Below the pieces are notes generated by a model that saw nothing but the letters and a program-made list of their open reading frames with translations, ran no database searches and was not told where the DNA came from. Positions 18,199 through 32,841 of a DNA stretch of 64,000 nucleotides are shown here, piece by piece. The stretch is from Marinobacter sp. CHS3-4 (GTDB lineage: Bacteria; Pseudomonadota; Gammaproteobacteria; Pseudomonadales; Oleiphilaceae), in contig NZ_JASGBJ010000005.1 of assembly GCF_030053415.1 (NCBI RefSeq), forward strand, positions 1 to 64,000, written 5' to 3'. Made by a program: the position numbers and the translations under genes. Numbering within the stretch: the stretch's first letter is position 1; each line of letters starts with the position of its first letter.

Positions 18199-20007
18199 CT
18201 AATTCTGGCGCTGGCTCTCTGGCGTTACCCGCAGAATTTCCTCGACGGTGGTTTCGCCAGCAGCCACCTTCTGAGCCCCGCTCAGCCGCAGGGACTTCAT
18301 TCCTTCTTTATAAGCGGTAATGCGAATCTGCTCCAGCTCGCACTGTTCGGTGATCTTGTTGATCAAACCGTCGCTCAGTTTCATGATCTCGTACACCCCC
18401 GCCCGGCCCAGGTAGCCAGTATTTCGACATTCCAGGCAACCAACAGGTTGATGAAACTGCTTGGGCGCAGCCGCTTTCCAGGGGCGCGTCAGGCTCTGCC
18501 ACGCCTTTTCATCGGCATCGCACGGTGCCTTGCAGTGCGGGCAAAGCGTGCGCGCCAGTCGCTGGGCCATGACGCCCAGCACGGTGGCGCGAATCAGGTA
18601 AGGCGGAATGCCCAGTTCCATAAGCCGGGTTATCGCGCTGGGAGCATCGTTGGTGTGCAGGGTAGACAGCACAAGGTGACCGGTTAATGCTGCCTGAACC
18701 GCCATTTCCGCTGTCTCCAGGTCCCGGATTTCACCAATCATGATGATATCCGGGTCCTGTCGCATCAGCGCCCGCACGCCGGAGGCGAAGGTCAGGTCGA
18801 TATTGGTTTGCACCTGCATCTGATTGAAAGCGGGTTCCACCATTTCAATCGGGTCTTCAATGGTGCAGATGTTTACCTCGGATGTGGCCAGCTGTTTCAG
18901 AGTGGAATACAGCGTCGTGGTTTTGCCCGAGCCGGTCGGACCGGTCACAAGCACGATGCCGTGGGGCCGCTCCGTAATGCTGCGCCACTTCTCGCGATCC
19001 TCTTCAGAAAAGCCCAGTTGTTCGAAGGATTTCAGCAACACTTCCGGGTCAAAAATTCGCATGACCATCTTTTCGCCAAACGCCGTGGGCATGGTCGCCA
19101 GGCGCAGCTCAATTTCCCGGTTGTCGGGCTTCCTGGTTTTGATCCGGCCGTCCTGGGGCTTGCGCTTCTCGGCCACGTTCAGGCGGCCCAGAATTTTAAG
19201 GCGACTGGTTACCGCAACGCCCACTTGTTCCGGGAATTCGTAGACATTGTGCAACACACCGTCGATACGGAAACGCACTTGCGTGACCGTCCGGCGTGGC
19301 TCGATGTGAATATCCGAAGCCCGCTGGTCAAAGGCGTACTGGAGCAGCCAATCCACGATCTTGACCACATGTTGGTCGTTGGCGTCCGGGTTTTGGCTGG
19401 CGCCCAGGTCCAGCAGCTGTTCAAAGTTCTGGGACCCGGCGGCGTTGCCACCCTTGTTGCCGCTGGCTTTGCTGACAGAGCTTGCCAGCTGGTAGAACTC
19501 CACCGTGTAACGGCGAATGTCTTCGGGGTTGGCCACAACGCGACGGATGTCTTTCTGGACGGCCTGGCGGAGGTTACTTTCCCAATCGCTCTTGAAGGGT
19601 TCTGTGCTGGCGATCAGCACTTCATCCCGTCTTATTTCTACCGCCAGAATGCCGTGGCGCTGAGCGAACGCATAAGACATCACCCTGGCGATTGAGGGTG
19701 TGTCAATTTTCAGAGGGTCGATGTGGTAATAGGGTTGATCCGCCCAGCCTGCCAGCCACTGGGTAAGCCGGTCCAGATCGAGCGTCAGGCCGGTTCTCTG
19801 GCTTTCAAGGCCTGCCTTGGCGATCAGTTCCAGCGGGTGGCGTTGATTTGCCGGATGGCCCGCCTGGGTATTAAGACCGATGTTGGCCGACAACACCTTT
19901 TCGGCATCTTCCTGAGTGATTTCTTCACTTTTCACCAGCCCGGTGCAGAGATCCCTGAGAGTGAGAGTGCTTCTGTGGGGAGGTGGCGGATAGTTCGGCT
20001 CACTCAT
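18199..20007 (-). CDS. GspE/PilB/MshE-type secretion ATPase, orphan
   Basis: 602 residues. The N-terminal MshEN-type region (about 1-190) precedes the PulE ATPase domain with Walker A GPTGSGKTTTL (Lys362), an Asp box (CTIEDPIEMVE), Walker B (DPDIIMIGEIRD) and the His box (LVLSTLHTNDAPSAI). A tetracysteine zinc site is formed by CPHC and CLEC (about 488-521). Such ATPases drive type II secretion or type IV pilus assembly. No inner-membrane platform, pilin or secretin gene is adjacent, so it must work with components encoded elsewhere, or have a separate role. Upstream on the same strand is the DUF2069 gene, 13 bases away. Confidence 0.9.
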   Translation of the reverse strand: MSEPNYPPPPHRSTLTLRDLCTGLVKSEEITQEDAEKVLSANIGLNTQAGHPANQRHPLELIAKAGLESQRTGLTLDLDRLTQWLAGWADQPYYHIDPLKIDTPSIARVMSYAFAQRHGILAVEIRRDEVLIASTEPFKSDWESNLRQAVQKDIRRVVANPEDIRRYTVEFYQLASSVSKASGNKGGNAAGSQNFEQLLDLGASQNPDANDQHVVKIVDWLLQYAFDQRASDIHIEPRRTVTQVRFRIDGVLHNVYEFPEQVGVAVTSRLKILGRLNVAEKRKPQDGRIKTRKPDNREIELRLATMPTAFGEKMVMRIFDPEVLLKSFEQLGFSEEDREKWRSITERPHGIVLVTGPTGSGKTTTLYSTLKQLATSEVNICTIEDPIEMVEPAFNQMQVQTNIDLTFASGVRALMRQDPDIIMIGEIRDLETAEMAVQAALTGHLVLSTLHTNDAPSAITRLMELGIPPYLIRATVLGVMAQRLARTLCPHCKAPCDADEKAWQSLTRPWKAAAPKQFHQPVGCLECRNTGYLGRAGVYEIMKLSDGLINKITEQCELEQIRITAYKEGMKSLRLSGAQKVAAGETTVEEILRVTPESQRQN

Positions 20008-20020
20008 TGTCTGTTCCCTA

Positions 20021-20389
20021 TCAGGCAGCGTCTTCTGCCGGTTTCCGGTTAACCTTCAGGTGAACCATAGCCGAGGTAAACAGCAAGAAAGTCAGCGTAG
20101 CCAGAATCATTGGGGCGAGTCCGCCCTGGCTCAGCCATGCCGATACAACGTACTGGGTAAAATAGAAAATCACCACAAAGCTCATCCAGATGAATCCACG
20201 ATTGTCTGCTCGAAACACGGGCACTGCAAACAATAGCATTGGAATCAGCTTGACGCTGAGCATCAGCGGTACCGATACGCCGGGTGTTGGTGCGGGGTAA
20301 AATGTTGTTACCGCCAGAGCGGCGAGCGTGGCCAGGTACAGGAATAGGGTCAGCCTGGCTGTCAGTCGGGCTTTGTCATTGTGAAGCAT
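20021..20389 (-). CDS. DUF2069 family membrane protein
   Basis: 122 residues with four predicted membrane helices (about 12-31, 39-58, 66-85, 92-110) and a charged C-terminus (HLKVNRKPAEDAA). It matches the DUF2069 family, small inner membrane proteins often next to wrbA-like genes in gammaproteobacteria, as here (30 bases). Function unknown. Confidence 0.82.
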   Translation of the reverse strand: MLHNDKARLTARLTLFLYLATLAALAVTTFYPAPTPGVSVPLMLSVKLIPMLLFAVPVFRADNRGFIWMSFVVIFYFTQYVVSAWLSQGGLAPMILATLTFLLFTSAMVHLKVNRKPAEDAA

Positions 20390-20419
20390 GGAAGAATCCT
20401 GCGTTGTTCGCCGGTGAAG

Positions 20420-21070
<651 letters not shown>

Positions 21071-21142
21071 TCATGGTTCCTGCCGCATTGCGTCGGCGAC
21101 TACGCTCTTTGGGCGTCGAATCTGCAAGCGCGCCAGTCTAAC

Positions 21143-21158
21143 AGGAGGACACCCTTTG
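21143..21158 (+). promoter_or_regulatory. Shine-Dalgarno that fixes a TTG start
   Basis: AGGAGG (21143-21148) lies seven bases before the TTG at 21156-21158. It is the only strong ribosome binding site in the region and gives a protein with a well-formed lipoprotein signal, so the TTG is preferred over upstream ATG codons that would add 47 unrelated residues. Confidence 0.75.
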
Positions 21159-21632
21159 CAGTACCCTGAAGCATCCCTTGCTTTTATCAACTCACGTCGT
21201 AGGTACGGTTTGGCTAGTCTGCTGGTTCTGCTTTTGCTGGCCGGGTGCCAGAATCAGGAATTCGAGCGGGCGGATGGCACTGTGCTCGACTGGGAAAGCC
21301 TCCGGGGACACTGGGTGCTGGTGAATTATTGGGCAGAATGGTGCAAACCCTGCCTGGAAGAAATTCCCGAATTAAACAACCTGGATCGGTCTAGCTCTGT
21401 GGTGGTGCTGGGTGTTAATTTTGATGGTGTAAAAGGCCAGTCTCTGATCGATCTCGGTAATGAAATGGGTATCGAATATGGGATGCTGGCGGAAGATCCG
21501 GGCCCGGAATTTGGCTGGCAATTGCCGGTCGGTCTGCCAGTGACCTTTGTCGTCGACCCGGACGGCAATCTTAAAGAGGCCCGTTTCGGTCCCCAGACCG
21601 AAGAAGATATCACGGCCCTGATCAACCAGTAA
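21156..21632 (+). CDS. Thioredoxin-like lipoprotein (TlpA/ResA type)
   Basis: 158 residues from the TTG at 21156, preceded by AGGAGG seven bases upstream (21143-21148); the frame is open further left, but no other start has a good site. The hydrophobic N-terminus ends in LLAGC, a lipobox (about Cys29). The thioredoxin-fold part carries the redox pair WCKPC, followed by LEEIPELN and a cis-Pro region LPVTFVVDPDG. It is likely a periplasm-facing thiol:disulfide oxidoreductase. dnaE starts 38 bases later. Confidence 0.86.
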   Translation: MQYPEASLAFINSRRRYGLASLLVLLLLAGCQNQEFERADGTVLDWESLRGHWVLVNYWAEWCKPCLEEIPELNNLDRSSSVVVLGVNFDGVKGQSLIDLGNEMGIEYGMLAEDPGPEFGWQLPVGLPVTFVVDPDGNLKEARFGPQTEEDITALINQ

Positions 21633-21670
21633 TTTGGCACCGGTAAGCAACCCAGGAAGAACCCGAACCC

Positions 21671-24600
21671 ATGACTGATACGTTTGTTCATCTACGCGTC
21701 CATTCCGAATACTCCATGGTGGACGGTCTGGTACGGGTCAAGCCACTGATTGACCGGGTTGCGGAACTGGATATGCCGGCCGTTGGGCTGACCGAGCAGT
21801 CCAACATGTGTTCGCTGGTGCGATTCTACAAAGCCGCCATGGGAGCGGGTGTTAAGCCAATCATTGGTGCCGATCTGTGGGTCGACAACCCGGACGAACC
21901 AGAAACCCCCTTTCGCCTGACCCTTCTTGCCCGCAACCAGGCGGGTTACCTGAATCTGACCGAGATTATTTCCCGCGGCTATACCGAGGGTCAGCGGTTT
22001 GGTATTCCGATCATCCAGCGACAGTGGCTGGAGCAGGGGCGAGAGGGCCTGATTGCTCTTTCTGGCGCAAAAATGGGGGATGTAGGGCGAGCGCTGCTGG
22101 CCGGCAAGAATGACTTGGCTCGGGACCGCGCCGAATACTGGATGAATCTGTACCCCGGCGCCTTTTACCTGGAACTACAGCGCACCGGCCGTGCCGGAGA
22201 TGAAGACTGCCTGCACGCCAGCGTTGAATTGGCAACCAAATTGTCTTGTCCGGTGGTCGCCACCAATGACGTTCATTTCCTCCATGCAGAGGATTTTGAG
22301 GCCCACGAAGCCCGCGTTTGCATTGGTGAGAGCCGAACGCTTGATGATCCCCGGCGCGACCGCCGTTTTAGCGACCAGCAGTACCTTCGCAGCGCCGACG
22401 AGATGATCGAGCTGTTCTCGGATATTCCGGAAGCGATCCAGAATACGGTGGAGATCGCACGCCGATGTTCCGTGCAGGTACGCATGGGCGAGTATTTTTT
22501 GCCTGATTACCCGATTCCGGACGGCATGGGTATTGACGAGTTTTTCCGGAAGGTGTCTGAGGAAGGGCTGGAAGATCGCCTGGCGAAGACCCTCAGCAAA
22601 GATGATCCCGAATATGACGAAAAGAGGGAAGCCTATTACAAACGTCTGAATTTTGAGCTGGACATCATTATCCAGATGGGATTTCCAGGCTACTTTCTGA
22701 TCGTGATGGACTTTATCAAATGGGCCAAGCAGAACGGTGTTCCAGTTGGCCCGGGTCGAGGTTCCGGTGCTGGCTCGCTGGTGGCTTACGCCCAGCTCAT
22801 TACGGATCTGGATCCCCTGGAGTACGATCTGCTGTTCGAGCGCTTCCTCAACCCGGAGCGGGTATCCATGCCGGACTTCGATGTGGATTTCTGTATGGAG
22901 GGCCGGGATCGCGTTATTGCCTATGTGGCTGAAAAATATGGCCGCGAGGCGGTATCCCAGATCATTACCTTCGGCACCATGGCCGCGAAAGCGGTGGTGC
23001 GTGACGTTGCCCGGGTGCAGGGCAAATCCTATGGCCTGGCCGATAAGCTTTCCAAACTTATTCCGTTTGAACCGGGCATGACGCTGGAAAAAGCGTTAGA
23101 ACAGGAACCACAGCTGACGGATTTCCTTGAGCAGGATGAAGAAGCCCAGGAGATCTGGGAAATGGCGCTCAAGCTCGAAGGCGTGTGCAGAAACGCTGGT
23201 AAACACGCCGGTGGTGTCGTGATTGCGCCGACCAAGATCACTGATTTCTCGCCGCTGTATTGCGATGACGAGGGCGGCAGCGTGGTAACCCAGTTCGATA
23301 AGGGCGATGTCGAGGACGCCGGATTGGTGAAATTCGACTTCCTGGGCCTGCGAACACTGACCATCATCGACTGGGCACTGAAGATGATCAACCCGCGACG
23401 AGAAAAGCGCGGTGAGCCAGAGCTCGATATCAACGAAATTCCCCTGGACGACGTGCCCTCGTTCACCATGCTGAAGAAGGCGGAGACCACCGCCGTATTC
23501 CAGCTGGAATCCCGCGGTATGAAGGACCTGATCCGTCGCCTGCAGCCCGATTCCCTGGAAGACATGATCGCTCTTGTGGCCCTGTTCCGCCCGGGGCCCC
23601 TGCAATCCGGCATGGTGGATGACTTTATCGACCGGAAGCACGGGCGGCAGCCCATGTCCTTTCCGCATCCGGACTATCAATACGAAGGACTGAAGCCGGT
23701 TCTGGAGCCCACCTATGGGGTCATCCTTTACCAGGAGCAGGTAATGCAGATCGCCCAGGTTATGGCGGGCTACAGCCTGGGCAACGCCGACATGCTGCGC
23801 CGGGCCATGGGTAAGAAAAAGCCTGAGGAAATGGCCAAGCAGAAGCAGTTCTTCCTGGACGGCTGCGAGAAAAACGGCATTGATAAAACGCTGGCAGAAA
23901 ACATCTTTGACCTGGTGGAGAAATTCGCCGGTTACGGCTTCAACAAATCCCACTCAGCGGCCTACGCACTGGTGTCCTATCAGACTCTGTGGCTGAAGGC
24001 GCATTATCCGGCCGAGTTTATGGCGGCGGTGCTGACGGCGGATATGCAGAACACCGATAAGGTTGTGACGCTGGTTGAAGAGTGCCGTAGCATGGGACTG
24101 GACTTGCTGGTACCGGATGTAAGCCGGTCAGAGTTCACCTTTACCGTTAACGATGAAGGGCAAATTGTATACGGTCTGGGCGCCATCAAAGGCCTGGGGG
24201 AAGGACCCATTCAAAGCATTGTAGAAGGTCGCGCCGATGGCGAACCCTACCAGGACCTGTTCGATTTTTGCCGCAGGGTGGATCTGAAAAAGGTAAACAA
24301 GAGAGCCATGGAAGCCCTGATTCGATCGGGCGCCATGGACAAGCTGGGCGCCGGGCGTGCTCAGCTGATGGCCAGTATCGACAAGGCTATTCAACAGGCA
24401 GGGCAGCAATCACGAAACGAATCGGTCGGCATGACGGATATGTTTGGTGACATTTTTTCCGGTGGTGACGACCGCGATCCCTATGAGGATGTGGCTTCTG
24501 TACGCGAATGGCCTGAAAAGCAACGGCTGAAGGGTGAGAAGGATACCCTCGGTCTTTACCTGACGGGCCATCCCTTCGATGAGTACGAAAAAGAAGTGCG

Positions 24601-25153
24601 CCGGTTCGTGCGCTCATCTATTGCTGACCTGAAACCCTCCCGTCAGCCTCAGCGAGTCGCTGGTCTTGTGGTGGCGCAACGCTCGATGAAGACTCGAACC
24701 GGTTCAACCATGGCCTTTATCACCCTGGACGATCGCAGCGCCCGTATTGAGGCCACACTGTTTTCCGAGGCCTTTTTCGAACACCGTGAACTGCTCCAGT
24801 CTGATCAGGTGATCGTTGTCGAAGGGCAGGTCAGCCACGACGACTATTCCGGCCAGATGAAGATGCGCGTAAGTTCAGTGATGGACGTGGCAACGGCCCG
24901 ACAGCAATTCAGTCGTGGACTGAAATTGTCACTTCATGCAGATCAACTGCAGAATGGGCTGCTGGATAAACTGGATTCGACCCTGCGTCCGTTCCGGTGT
25001 GAAGGCAGTCCGGTCTGGATCGACTACAGCACGGATCAAGCCAGCACACGTATTGAATTGGGCGAGTCCTGGCGGGTACAGCCAGACGACGACCTGTTGC
25101 TGGAACTCAAGTATCTGGTGGGCGACCAGGCTGTAGAGTTGGTCTATGATTGA
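21671..25153 (+). CDS. dnaE: DNA polymerase III alpha subunit
   Basis: 1160 residues, the normal length for gammaproteobacterial DnaE. It opens with a PHP domain ([16 protein letters not shown]). The polymerase core has the [14 protein letters not shown] motif and the catalytic aspartates in [12 protein letters not shown] (near residue 400). Then follow a helix-hairpin-helix region, an OB-fold (about 990-1070, [16 protein letters not shown]), and a C-terminal tau-binding segment. It catalyses leading- and lagging-strand synthesis. The gene follows the lipoprotein gene by 38 bases and is followed by accA after 129 bases, as often in this group. Confidence 0.98.
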   Translation: MTDTFVHLRVHSEYSMVDGLVRVKPLIDRVAELDMPAVGLTEQSNMCSLVRFYKAAMGAGVKPIIGADLWVDNPDEPETPFRLTLLARNQAGYLNLTEIISRGYTEGQRFGIPIIQRQWLEQGREGLIALSGAKMGDVGRALLAGKNDLARDRAEYWMNLYPGAFYLELQRTGRAGDEDCLHASVELATKLSCPVVATNDVHFLHAEDFEAHEARVCIGESRTLDDPRRDRRFSDQQYLRSADEMIELFSDIPEAIQNTVEIARRCSVQVRMGEYFLPDYPIPDGMGIDEFFRKVSEEGLEDRLAKTLSKDDPEYDEKREAYYKRLNFELDIIIQMGFPGYFLIVMDFIKWAKQNGVPVGPGRGSGAGSLVAYAQLITDLDPLEYDLLFERFLNPERVSMPDFDVDFCMEGRDRVIAYVAEKYGREAVSQIITFGTMAAKAVVRDVARVQGKSYGLADKLSKLIPFEPGMTLEKALEQEPQLTDFLEQDEEAQEIWEMALKLEGVCRNAGKHAGGVVIAPTKITDFSPLYCDDEGGSVVTQFDKGDVEDAGLVKFDFLGLRTLTIIDWALKMINPRREKRGEPELDINEIPLDDVPSFTMLKKAETTAVFQLESRGMKDLIRRLQPDSLEDMIALVALFRPGPLQSGMVDDFIDRKHGRQPMSFPHPDYQYEGLKPVLEPTYGVILYQEQVMQIAQVMAGYSLGNADMLRRAMGKKKPEEMAKQKQFFLDGCEKNGIDKTLAENIFDLVEKFAGYGFNKSHSAAYALVSYQTLWLKAHYPAEFMAAVLTADMQNTDKVVTLVEECRSMGLDLLVPDVSRSEFTFTVNDEGQIVYGLGAIKGLGEGPIQSIVEGRADGEPYQDLFDFCRRVDLKKVNKRAMEALIRSGAMDKLGAGRAQLMASIDKAIQQAGQQSRNESVGMTDMFGDIFSGGDDRDPYEDVASVREWPEKQRLKGEKDTLGLYLTGHPFDEYEKEVRRFVRSSIADLKPSRQPQRVAGLVVAQRSMKTRTGSTMAFITLDDRSARIEATLFSEAFFEHRELLQSDQVIVVEGQVSHDDYSGQMKMRVSSVMDVATARQQFSRGLKLSLHADQLQNGLLDKLDSTLRPFRCEGSPVWIDYSTDQASTRIELGESWRVQPDDDLLLELKYLVGDQAVELVYD

Positions 25154-25282
25154 TAGTATTCGACGAGAGGCCTCATACAAAGGTCCGCTTTAGCGCTCGT
25201 CAATGCGCTGCTATCTTTGTCCAAACTCTTGATTTTGGCGGCCACGCTTGTGCTCGCCGTGCAATCACACTGATGGAACGTC

Positions 25283-26236
25283 ATGAACCCTAATTATCTG
25301 GATTTCGAACAGCCTATTGCCGATCTGGAAGCCAAGATTGAAGAGCTTCGCATGGTGGGTAATGACACGGATATCAACATTACTGATGAAATTGCCCGTC
25401 TGAAAAAGAAAAGTATCAGTCTGACCGAGAGCATTTTTTCGGACCTCAAACCCTGGGACGTGGCGCGTCTTGCCCGCCATCCGCGCCGCCCTTATACATT
25501 CGATTACATCGAGATGATGTTTGACGATTTCGACGAGCTGCACGGTGATCGCGCTTATGCAGATGACCAGGCCATTGTAGGTGGCACGGCCAGGCTGAAC
25601 GGCAAGCCGGTGATGATCATCGGTCACCAGAAAGGCCGTGAAGTTCGGGATAAGGTGAAACGCAACTTTGGCATGCCGCGCCCTGAGGGCTATCGCAAGG
25701 CATTGCGGCTGATGGAGTTGGCTGAGCGTTTTCACATGCCGATTCTTACCTTCATTGATACGCCCGGAGCCTATCCCGGAATTGGCGCGGAAGAACGAGG
25801 CCAGAGTGAGGCTATTGCCCGCAATCTGGCGGTCATGTCGCGCCTGAAGACGCCGATTATTTCAACGGTTGTTGGAGAGGGCGGCTCTGGTGGCGCTTTG
25901 GCGATCGGTGTCTGCGACCAGCTCAATATGCTTCAGTATTCCACCTATGCGGTCATCTCGCCGGAAGGCTGTGCTTCTATTCTCTGGAAAAGCGCAGAAC
26001 ACGCCGCCCAGGCCGCAGAGGCTATGGGTGTCACCGCTGATCGGTTGAAAGAACTGGGTATCGCCGACAATATTATTGAGGAGCCGCTGGGTGGCGCACA
26101 CCGGGATCCGGACAAGATGTCTGTATCGCTCAAGGACAGGCTGGCTCAGGGCGTTGAAGAGCTTTGTGCCTTACCCGTTGATGAGTTAGTGGCTCGCCGC
26201 TACGCGCGACTGACGAGCTATGACACCGGCCGGTAA
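25283..26236 (+). CDS. accA: Acetyl-CoA carboxylase carboxyltransferase subunit alpha
   Basis: 317 residues, standard length. The crotonase-fold carboxyltransferase domain has the oxyanion-hole segment [12 protein letters not shown], and the [12 protein letters not shown] motif is conserved. With AccD (not in the window) it moves carboxyl from biotin to acetyl-CoA, the first step of fatty acid synthesis. Start at ATG 25283. The end overlaps the tilS start by 17 bases, so the two are coupled. Confidence 0.98.
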   Translation: MNPNYLDFEQPIADLEAKIEELRMVGNDTDINITDEIARLKKKSISLTESIFSDLKPWDVARLARHPRRPYTFDYIEMMFDDFDELHGDRAYADDQAIVGGTARLNGKPVMIIGHQKGREVRDKVKRNFGMPRPEGYRKALRLMELAERFHMPILTFIDTPGAYPGIGAEERGQSEAIARNLAVMSRLKTPIISTVVGEGGSGGALAIGVCDQLNMLQYSTYAVISPEGCASILWKSAEHAAQAAEAMGVTADRLKELGIADNIIEEPLGGAHRDPDKMSVSLKDRLAQGVEELCALPVDELVARRYARLTSYDTGR

Positions 26237-27581
26237 TCCCGGCCCGGAATATCGGTGGCCGGTGGAGCTTCTGGCATCCGTCCGTCACCTCCCGCCCCAT
26301 TCGACACTCTTTGTTGCCCTCAGCGGTGGTCTGGATTCGGTACTGCTGCTGCATGCTGTGGTCAGACAATATCCGCAACGGGAGCGGCTGGCGGCCATTC
26401 ACATCAATCACCAATTGCAGGATAACGCTGCCGAAACGGACGCCTTTTGCGAGCGCCTTTGCGGCTCGCTGGGTGTTCGGTTCCTGGGGATTAAAGTGGA
26501 TGTGCCCGCTAATCAGCCTGAGGCTGAAACCGGCACCGGTGGTTTGGAAGAAGCGGCTCGGGATGCACGCTATCAGGCCTTTGATGACTGCCTCGGGAAA
26601 AACGATCTTCTGCTTCTGGCCCATCACCAGGACGACCAGCTGGAAACGCTGCTGTTTCGAATGTTTCGGGGCTCCGGCGTTGCAGGTCTGGCAGGGATGC
26701 CGATGTCCCGTCCGCTTGGTCAGGGTTCCCTCTACCGTCCTTTGCTCAGATTCAGTCGATCGCAACTGGAGGCCTGGGCCTCGGAACTGAAGCTTGATTG
26801 GATGGAAGATCCTAGCAATCAAGACTCACGATTTGATCGGAATTTTCTCCGCAATCGCATTATTCCAGCCCTGAAAGAACGCTGGCCGAGCCTCAATCAA
26901 AGGCTTTTGGCAACCTCCTCTGCGTGTAAGGAGAGCGCAGAGCTCAATGACAGATTGGCCCAACTGCAGTTTCGGGAGTGCCGTACGGAAGAGGGCGATC
27001 TCAATCTTGATGCTTTGAGTTCGTTGTCGATCGTTGAGCAGAAAAATATCATCCGCTGGTGGGTCAGCCAGCATAGGTTGCCGGCGCCAAACCCCGCTGA
27101 CTGGCCTCAGTTGCTGGCGGAATTTCAGAGTTCTGGTCCAGACCGGCAGCCGGAGTTCAGAGGCCAGGGCTATACCCTTCGTCGGCACCAGAACCATTTG
27201 TGCCTGATAACAGGTCCGTTGGTGGCCGGACGTGACGAGGCGCTTTTACCTGTCAATGGCAAGATTGTATGGGGAAGCTGGCGGCTGGCCCTGAGTCCTG
27301 TATCCGGGAATTACGATGCCCCTCCGAAACTGAAGGTGGCCTGTCGCGGCGGAGGAGAGCGGGTGCGGACTAATAGTGATGGCCCGTCGAAGTCTCTGAA
27401 AAACTGGCTGCAGGAACAGAAAGTGCCCGCCTGGGATCGCAACGCATTGCCATTGATCTTTGATCTGGATTCACCAGGCCCGGAGTTGGTAGCTGTTGGT
27501 GACCTGTGGGTGTCACAAAAATACTGTGGGGAGGCGCCCGCGAGTGGCTGGCGCCTGATTGTTGAGAGGGATTCTAATTGA
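26220..27581 (+). CDS. tilS: tRNA(Ile)-lysidine synthase
   Basis: 453 residues. The PP-loop signature SGGLDS (about residues 38-43) marks the ATP-pyrophosphatase fold; [13 protein letters not shown] and the GLAGM stretch follow. Residues past about 215 form the TilS substrate-binding and C-terminal domains. The enzyme turns C34 of one tRNA-Ile species into lysidine so that it reads AUA. It starts inside the 3' end of accA. pyrG follows after 88 bases. Confidence 0.96.
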   Translation: MTPAGNPGPEYRWPVELLASVRHLPPHSTLFVALSGGLDSVLLLHAVVRQYPQRERLAAIHINHQLQDNAAETDAFCERLCGSLGVRFLGIKVDVPANQPEAETGTGGLEEAARDARYQAFDDCLGKNDLLLLAHHQDDQLETLLFRMFRGSGVAGLAGMPMSRPLGQGSLYRPLLRFSRSQLEAWASELKLDWMEDPSNQDSRFDRNFLRNRIIPALKERWPSLNQRLLATSSACKESAELNDRLAQLQFRECRTEEGDLNLDALSSLSIVEQKNIIRWWVSQHRLPAPNPADWPQLLAEFQSSGPDRQPEFRGQGYTLRRHQNHLCLITGPLVAGRDEALLPVNGKIVWGSWRLALSPVSGNYDAPPKLKVACRGGGERVRTNSDGPSKSLKNWLQEQKVPAWDRNALPLIFDLDSPGPELVAVGDLWVSQKYCGEAPASGWRLIVERDSN

Positions 27582-27621
27582 GTAGGTGGGGGCTTTCTGG
27601 TAATCTGATGTCCCATCTTGA

Positions 27622-30166
<2,545 letters not shown>

Positions 30167-30175
30167 TGGGAGTAC

Positions 30176-30289
30176 GAGCAGGTGGAGAAGGGCTTTCCGA
30201 AACACGCTCCTTGCGGCACATCCATGTGACGCTTGGGCTCCGCCATCCATGGCTCCGCACAGTTTCGGAAAGCCCTTCTCCACCTGCTC
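30176..30289. repeat. Perfect 28-bp inverted repeat with structured 58-base core
   Basis: Left arm 30176-30203 and right arm 30262-30289 are exact reverse complements over all 28 bases (the left arm begins GAGCAGGTGGAGAAGG; the right arm ends CTTCTCCACCTGCTC). The core holds two small hairpins with the same TCCA loop: CACA/TGTG (30217-30228) and GCCA/TGGC (30242-30253). No open frame of note and no flanking duplication is seen (AGTAC on the left, TATGC on the right). I believe similar elements recur in Marinobacter-type genomes as intergenic repeats, but I cannot check. It lies between the kdsA terminator and the eno -10 box. Confidence 0.9.
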
Positions 30290-30306
30290 TATGCCCAGTT
30301 TATAAT
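30276..30306 (+). promoter_or_regulatory. Candidate eno promoter with -10 TATAAT
   Basis: A perfect -10 word TATAAT (30301-30306) sits 41 bases before the eno ATG. The -35 region would fall within the right arm of the inverted repeat; the best match there, TTCTCC at 30276-30281, is weak and at 19-base spacing. The repeat may thus supply or disturb the -35 contact. Confidence 0.45.
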
Positions 30307-30319
30307 TAGAACCGTTTAG

Positions 30320-31639
<1,320 letters not shown>

Positions 31640-31660
31640 CTTCCCCCGACAGCTGTTCAC

Positions 31661-31696
31661 AGGCCATCGCACTCCGAAGGTGTGATGGCCTTTTTA
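31661..31696 (+). terminator. Terminator after eno
   Basis: A 12-bp stem (31661-31672 with 31680-31691, one G-T pair) around loop TCCGAAG is followed by a run of T. It lies 21 bases after the eno stop. Confidence 0.88.
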
Positions 31697-31715
31697 TACA
31701 ACCGCTTAGCAAAAC

Positions 31716-31745
31716 TTGTTGAAAAACTACACTAACGTCTATACT
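31716..31745 (+). promoter_or_regulatory. Candidate sigma-70 promoter for ftsB-ispD-ispF
   Basis: TTGTTG (31716-31721), an 18-base spacer, and TATACT (31740-31745) lie 35 bases before the ftsB ATG, just past the eno terminator. Position and match suggest a housekeeping promoter for ftsB and the genes after it. Confidence 0.45.
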
Positions 31746-31780
31746 CAACATTCGTTGTTGACGCGGTAAACGGAATTGCA

Positions 31781-32053
31781 ATGAAGTTGCTCTGGTCCAT
31801 CATGGTTTTGCTGATCATTCTGCTACAGGTTCGCCTGTGGGTGGGTGAGGGCAGTTTTGCGCAGGTCTGGGGGCTGGAAGACGCCATCGCAGAGCAGCGT
31901 GCCGAAAACGCCGATCTTGCGGCGCGGAATGAGCGGCTGTTTGCCGAAGTTCGTAACCTTCGCGGCAAGCAAGGTGCTCTGGAAGAGCGGGCCCGCATGA
32001 ATCTGGGTCTGATTCGAGAAGACGAAACCTTTTTCCTCGTCGTCGAGCAGTAG
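31781..32053 (+). CDS. ftsB: Cell division protein FtsB
   Basis: 90 residues: one N-terminal membrane helix (about 3-20), then a coiled coil (about 30-65, AIAEQRAENADLAARNERL) and a short tail with ARMNLGLIREDETFF, the FtsB signature. It joins FtsL and FtsQ in the divisome at midcell. The eno-ftsB-ispD order is conserved in gammaproteobacteria. Confidence 0.94.
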   Translation: MKLLWSIMVLLIILLQVRLWVGEGSFAQVWGLEDAIAEQRAENADLAARNERLFAEVRNLRGKQGALEERARMNLGLIREDETFFLVVEQ

Positions 32054-32074
32054 CGTTCTAATTTCAAATCGACC

Positions 32075-32779
32075 ATGCCCATGACTGATCCCAAACTCTG
32101 GCTAGTGATTCCCGCCGCTGGCTCGGGCCAGAGAATGCAGTCCACTCGCCCAAAGCAATACCTCACCATTGCCGATCAGTTTATTCTTGATCTCTCTATC
32201 TCCGCCGTTCTGGACCATGCACCCATGGCAGGATGCGTTGTGGCGCTGAGCCCGGATGATTCGCTGTGGCATGACACCCGAGCCAGCAAGGATCCCCGGG
32301 TGCAACGATGCGACGGCGGCAAGGAACGGGCGGACTCTGTGTTGGCGGCTCTGGAAGCGTTAGGCTCTTCGGCAGATCGGGAGGATTGGGTTTTGGTTCA
32401 CGATGCTGCACGACCGTGCCTGCACCCGGACGACCTTGGAAGCTTGATCAGAGTCGTGTCTGAACATTCTGTCGGCGGTTTGCTGGCGACACCGGTCACC
32501 GATACGATCAAAAAAGCAGATACGACGGGCACGGAGGTCACGGAAACCGTCGACCGACGTCACCTATGGCGTGCGCTGACGCCACAGATGTTTCGTTTCG
32601 GAATCCTGTCTGATGCTCTGCGGTCTGCGTTCAAAGAGGGGCTTCCCGTGACTGACGAGGCATCGGCTATTGAGCAGGTTGGCTATTCCCCCTGTATTGT
32701 CGAGGGCCGTCCCGATAACATTAAAGTGACCGTGCCAGCGGATTTGGCGTTGGCGGAGTTCATACTGAACCGCTTCTGA
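32075..32779 (+). CDS. ispD: 2-C-methyl-D-erythritol 4-phosphate cytidylyltransferase
   Basis: 234 residues. It transfers CMP from CTP to methylerythritol phosphate in isoprenoid synthesis. The nucleotide-binding N-terminus PAAGSGQRM ... RPKQYL is intact, as are VHDAARPCL and the TPVTDTIK segment. An ATG at 32081 (MTDPKLW) is a possible alternative start; 32075 (MPMTD) is also reasonable. Gap to ftsB is 21 bases, to ispF 62. Confidence 0.96.
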   Translation: MPMTDPKLWLVIPAAGSGQRMQSTRPKQYLTIADQFILDLSISAVLDHAPMAGCVVALSPDDSLWHDTRASKDPRVQRCDGGKERADSVLAALEALGSSADREDWVLVHDAARPCLHPDDLGSLIRVVSEHSVGGLLATPVTDTIKKADTTGTEVTETVDRRHLWRALTPQMFRFGILSDALRSAFKEGLPVTDEASAIEQVGYSPCIVEGRPDNIKVTVPADLALAEFILNRF

Positions 32780-32841
32780 GTCACGTCTCATCGACTGCAA
32801 GTGAATCCGCACAGTAATCTACACAATAAGGAAGCCGCATT

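Noticed and set aside
18808..19695. 295-codon frame on the plus strand opposite the GspE-like gene
   Set aside because: Shadow frame. Composition follows the antisense of the ATPase gene.
23096..23953. 285-codon frame on the minus strand opposite dnaE
   Set aside because: Shadow frame within a complete conserved gene.
30176..30289. The inverted repeat as an insertion sequence or MITE with target duplication
   Set aside because: No transposase and no matching direct repeats at its edges (AGTAC and TATGC). It remains listed only as a repeat.
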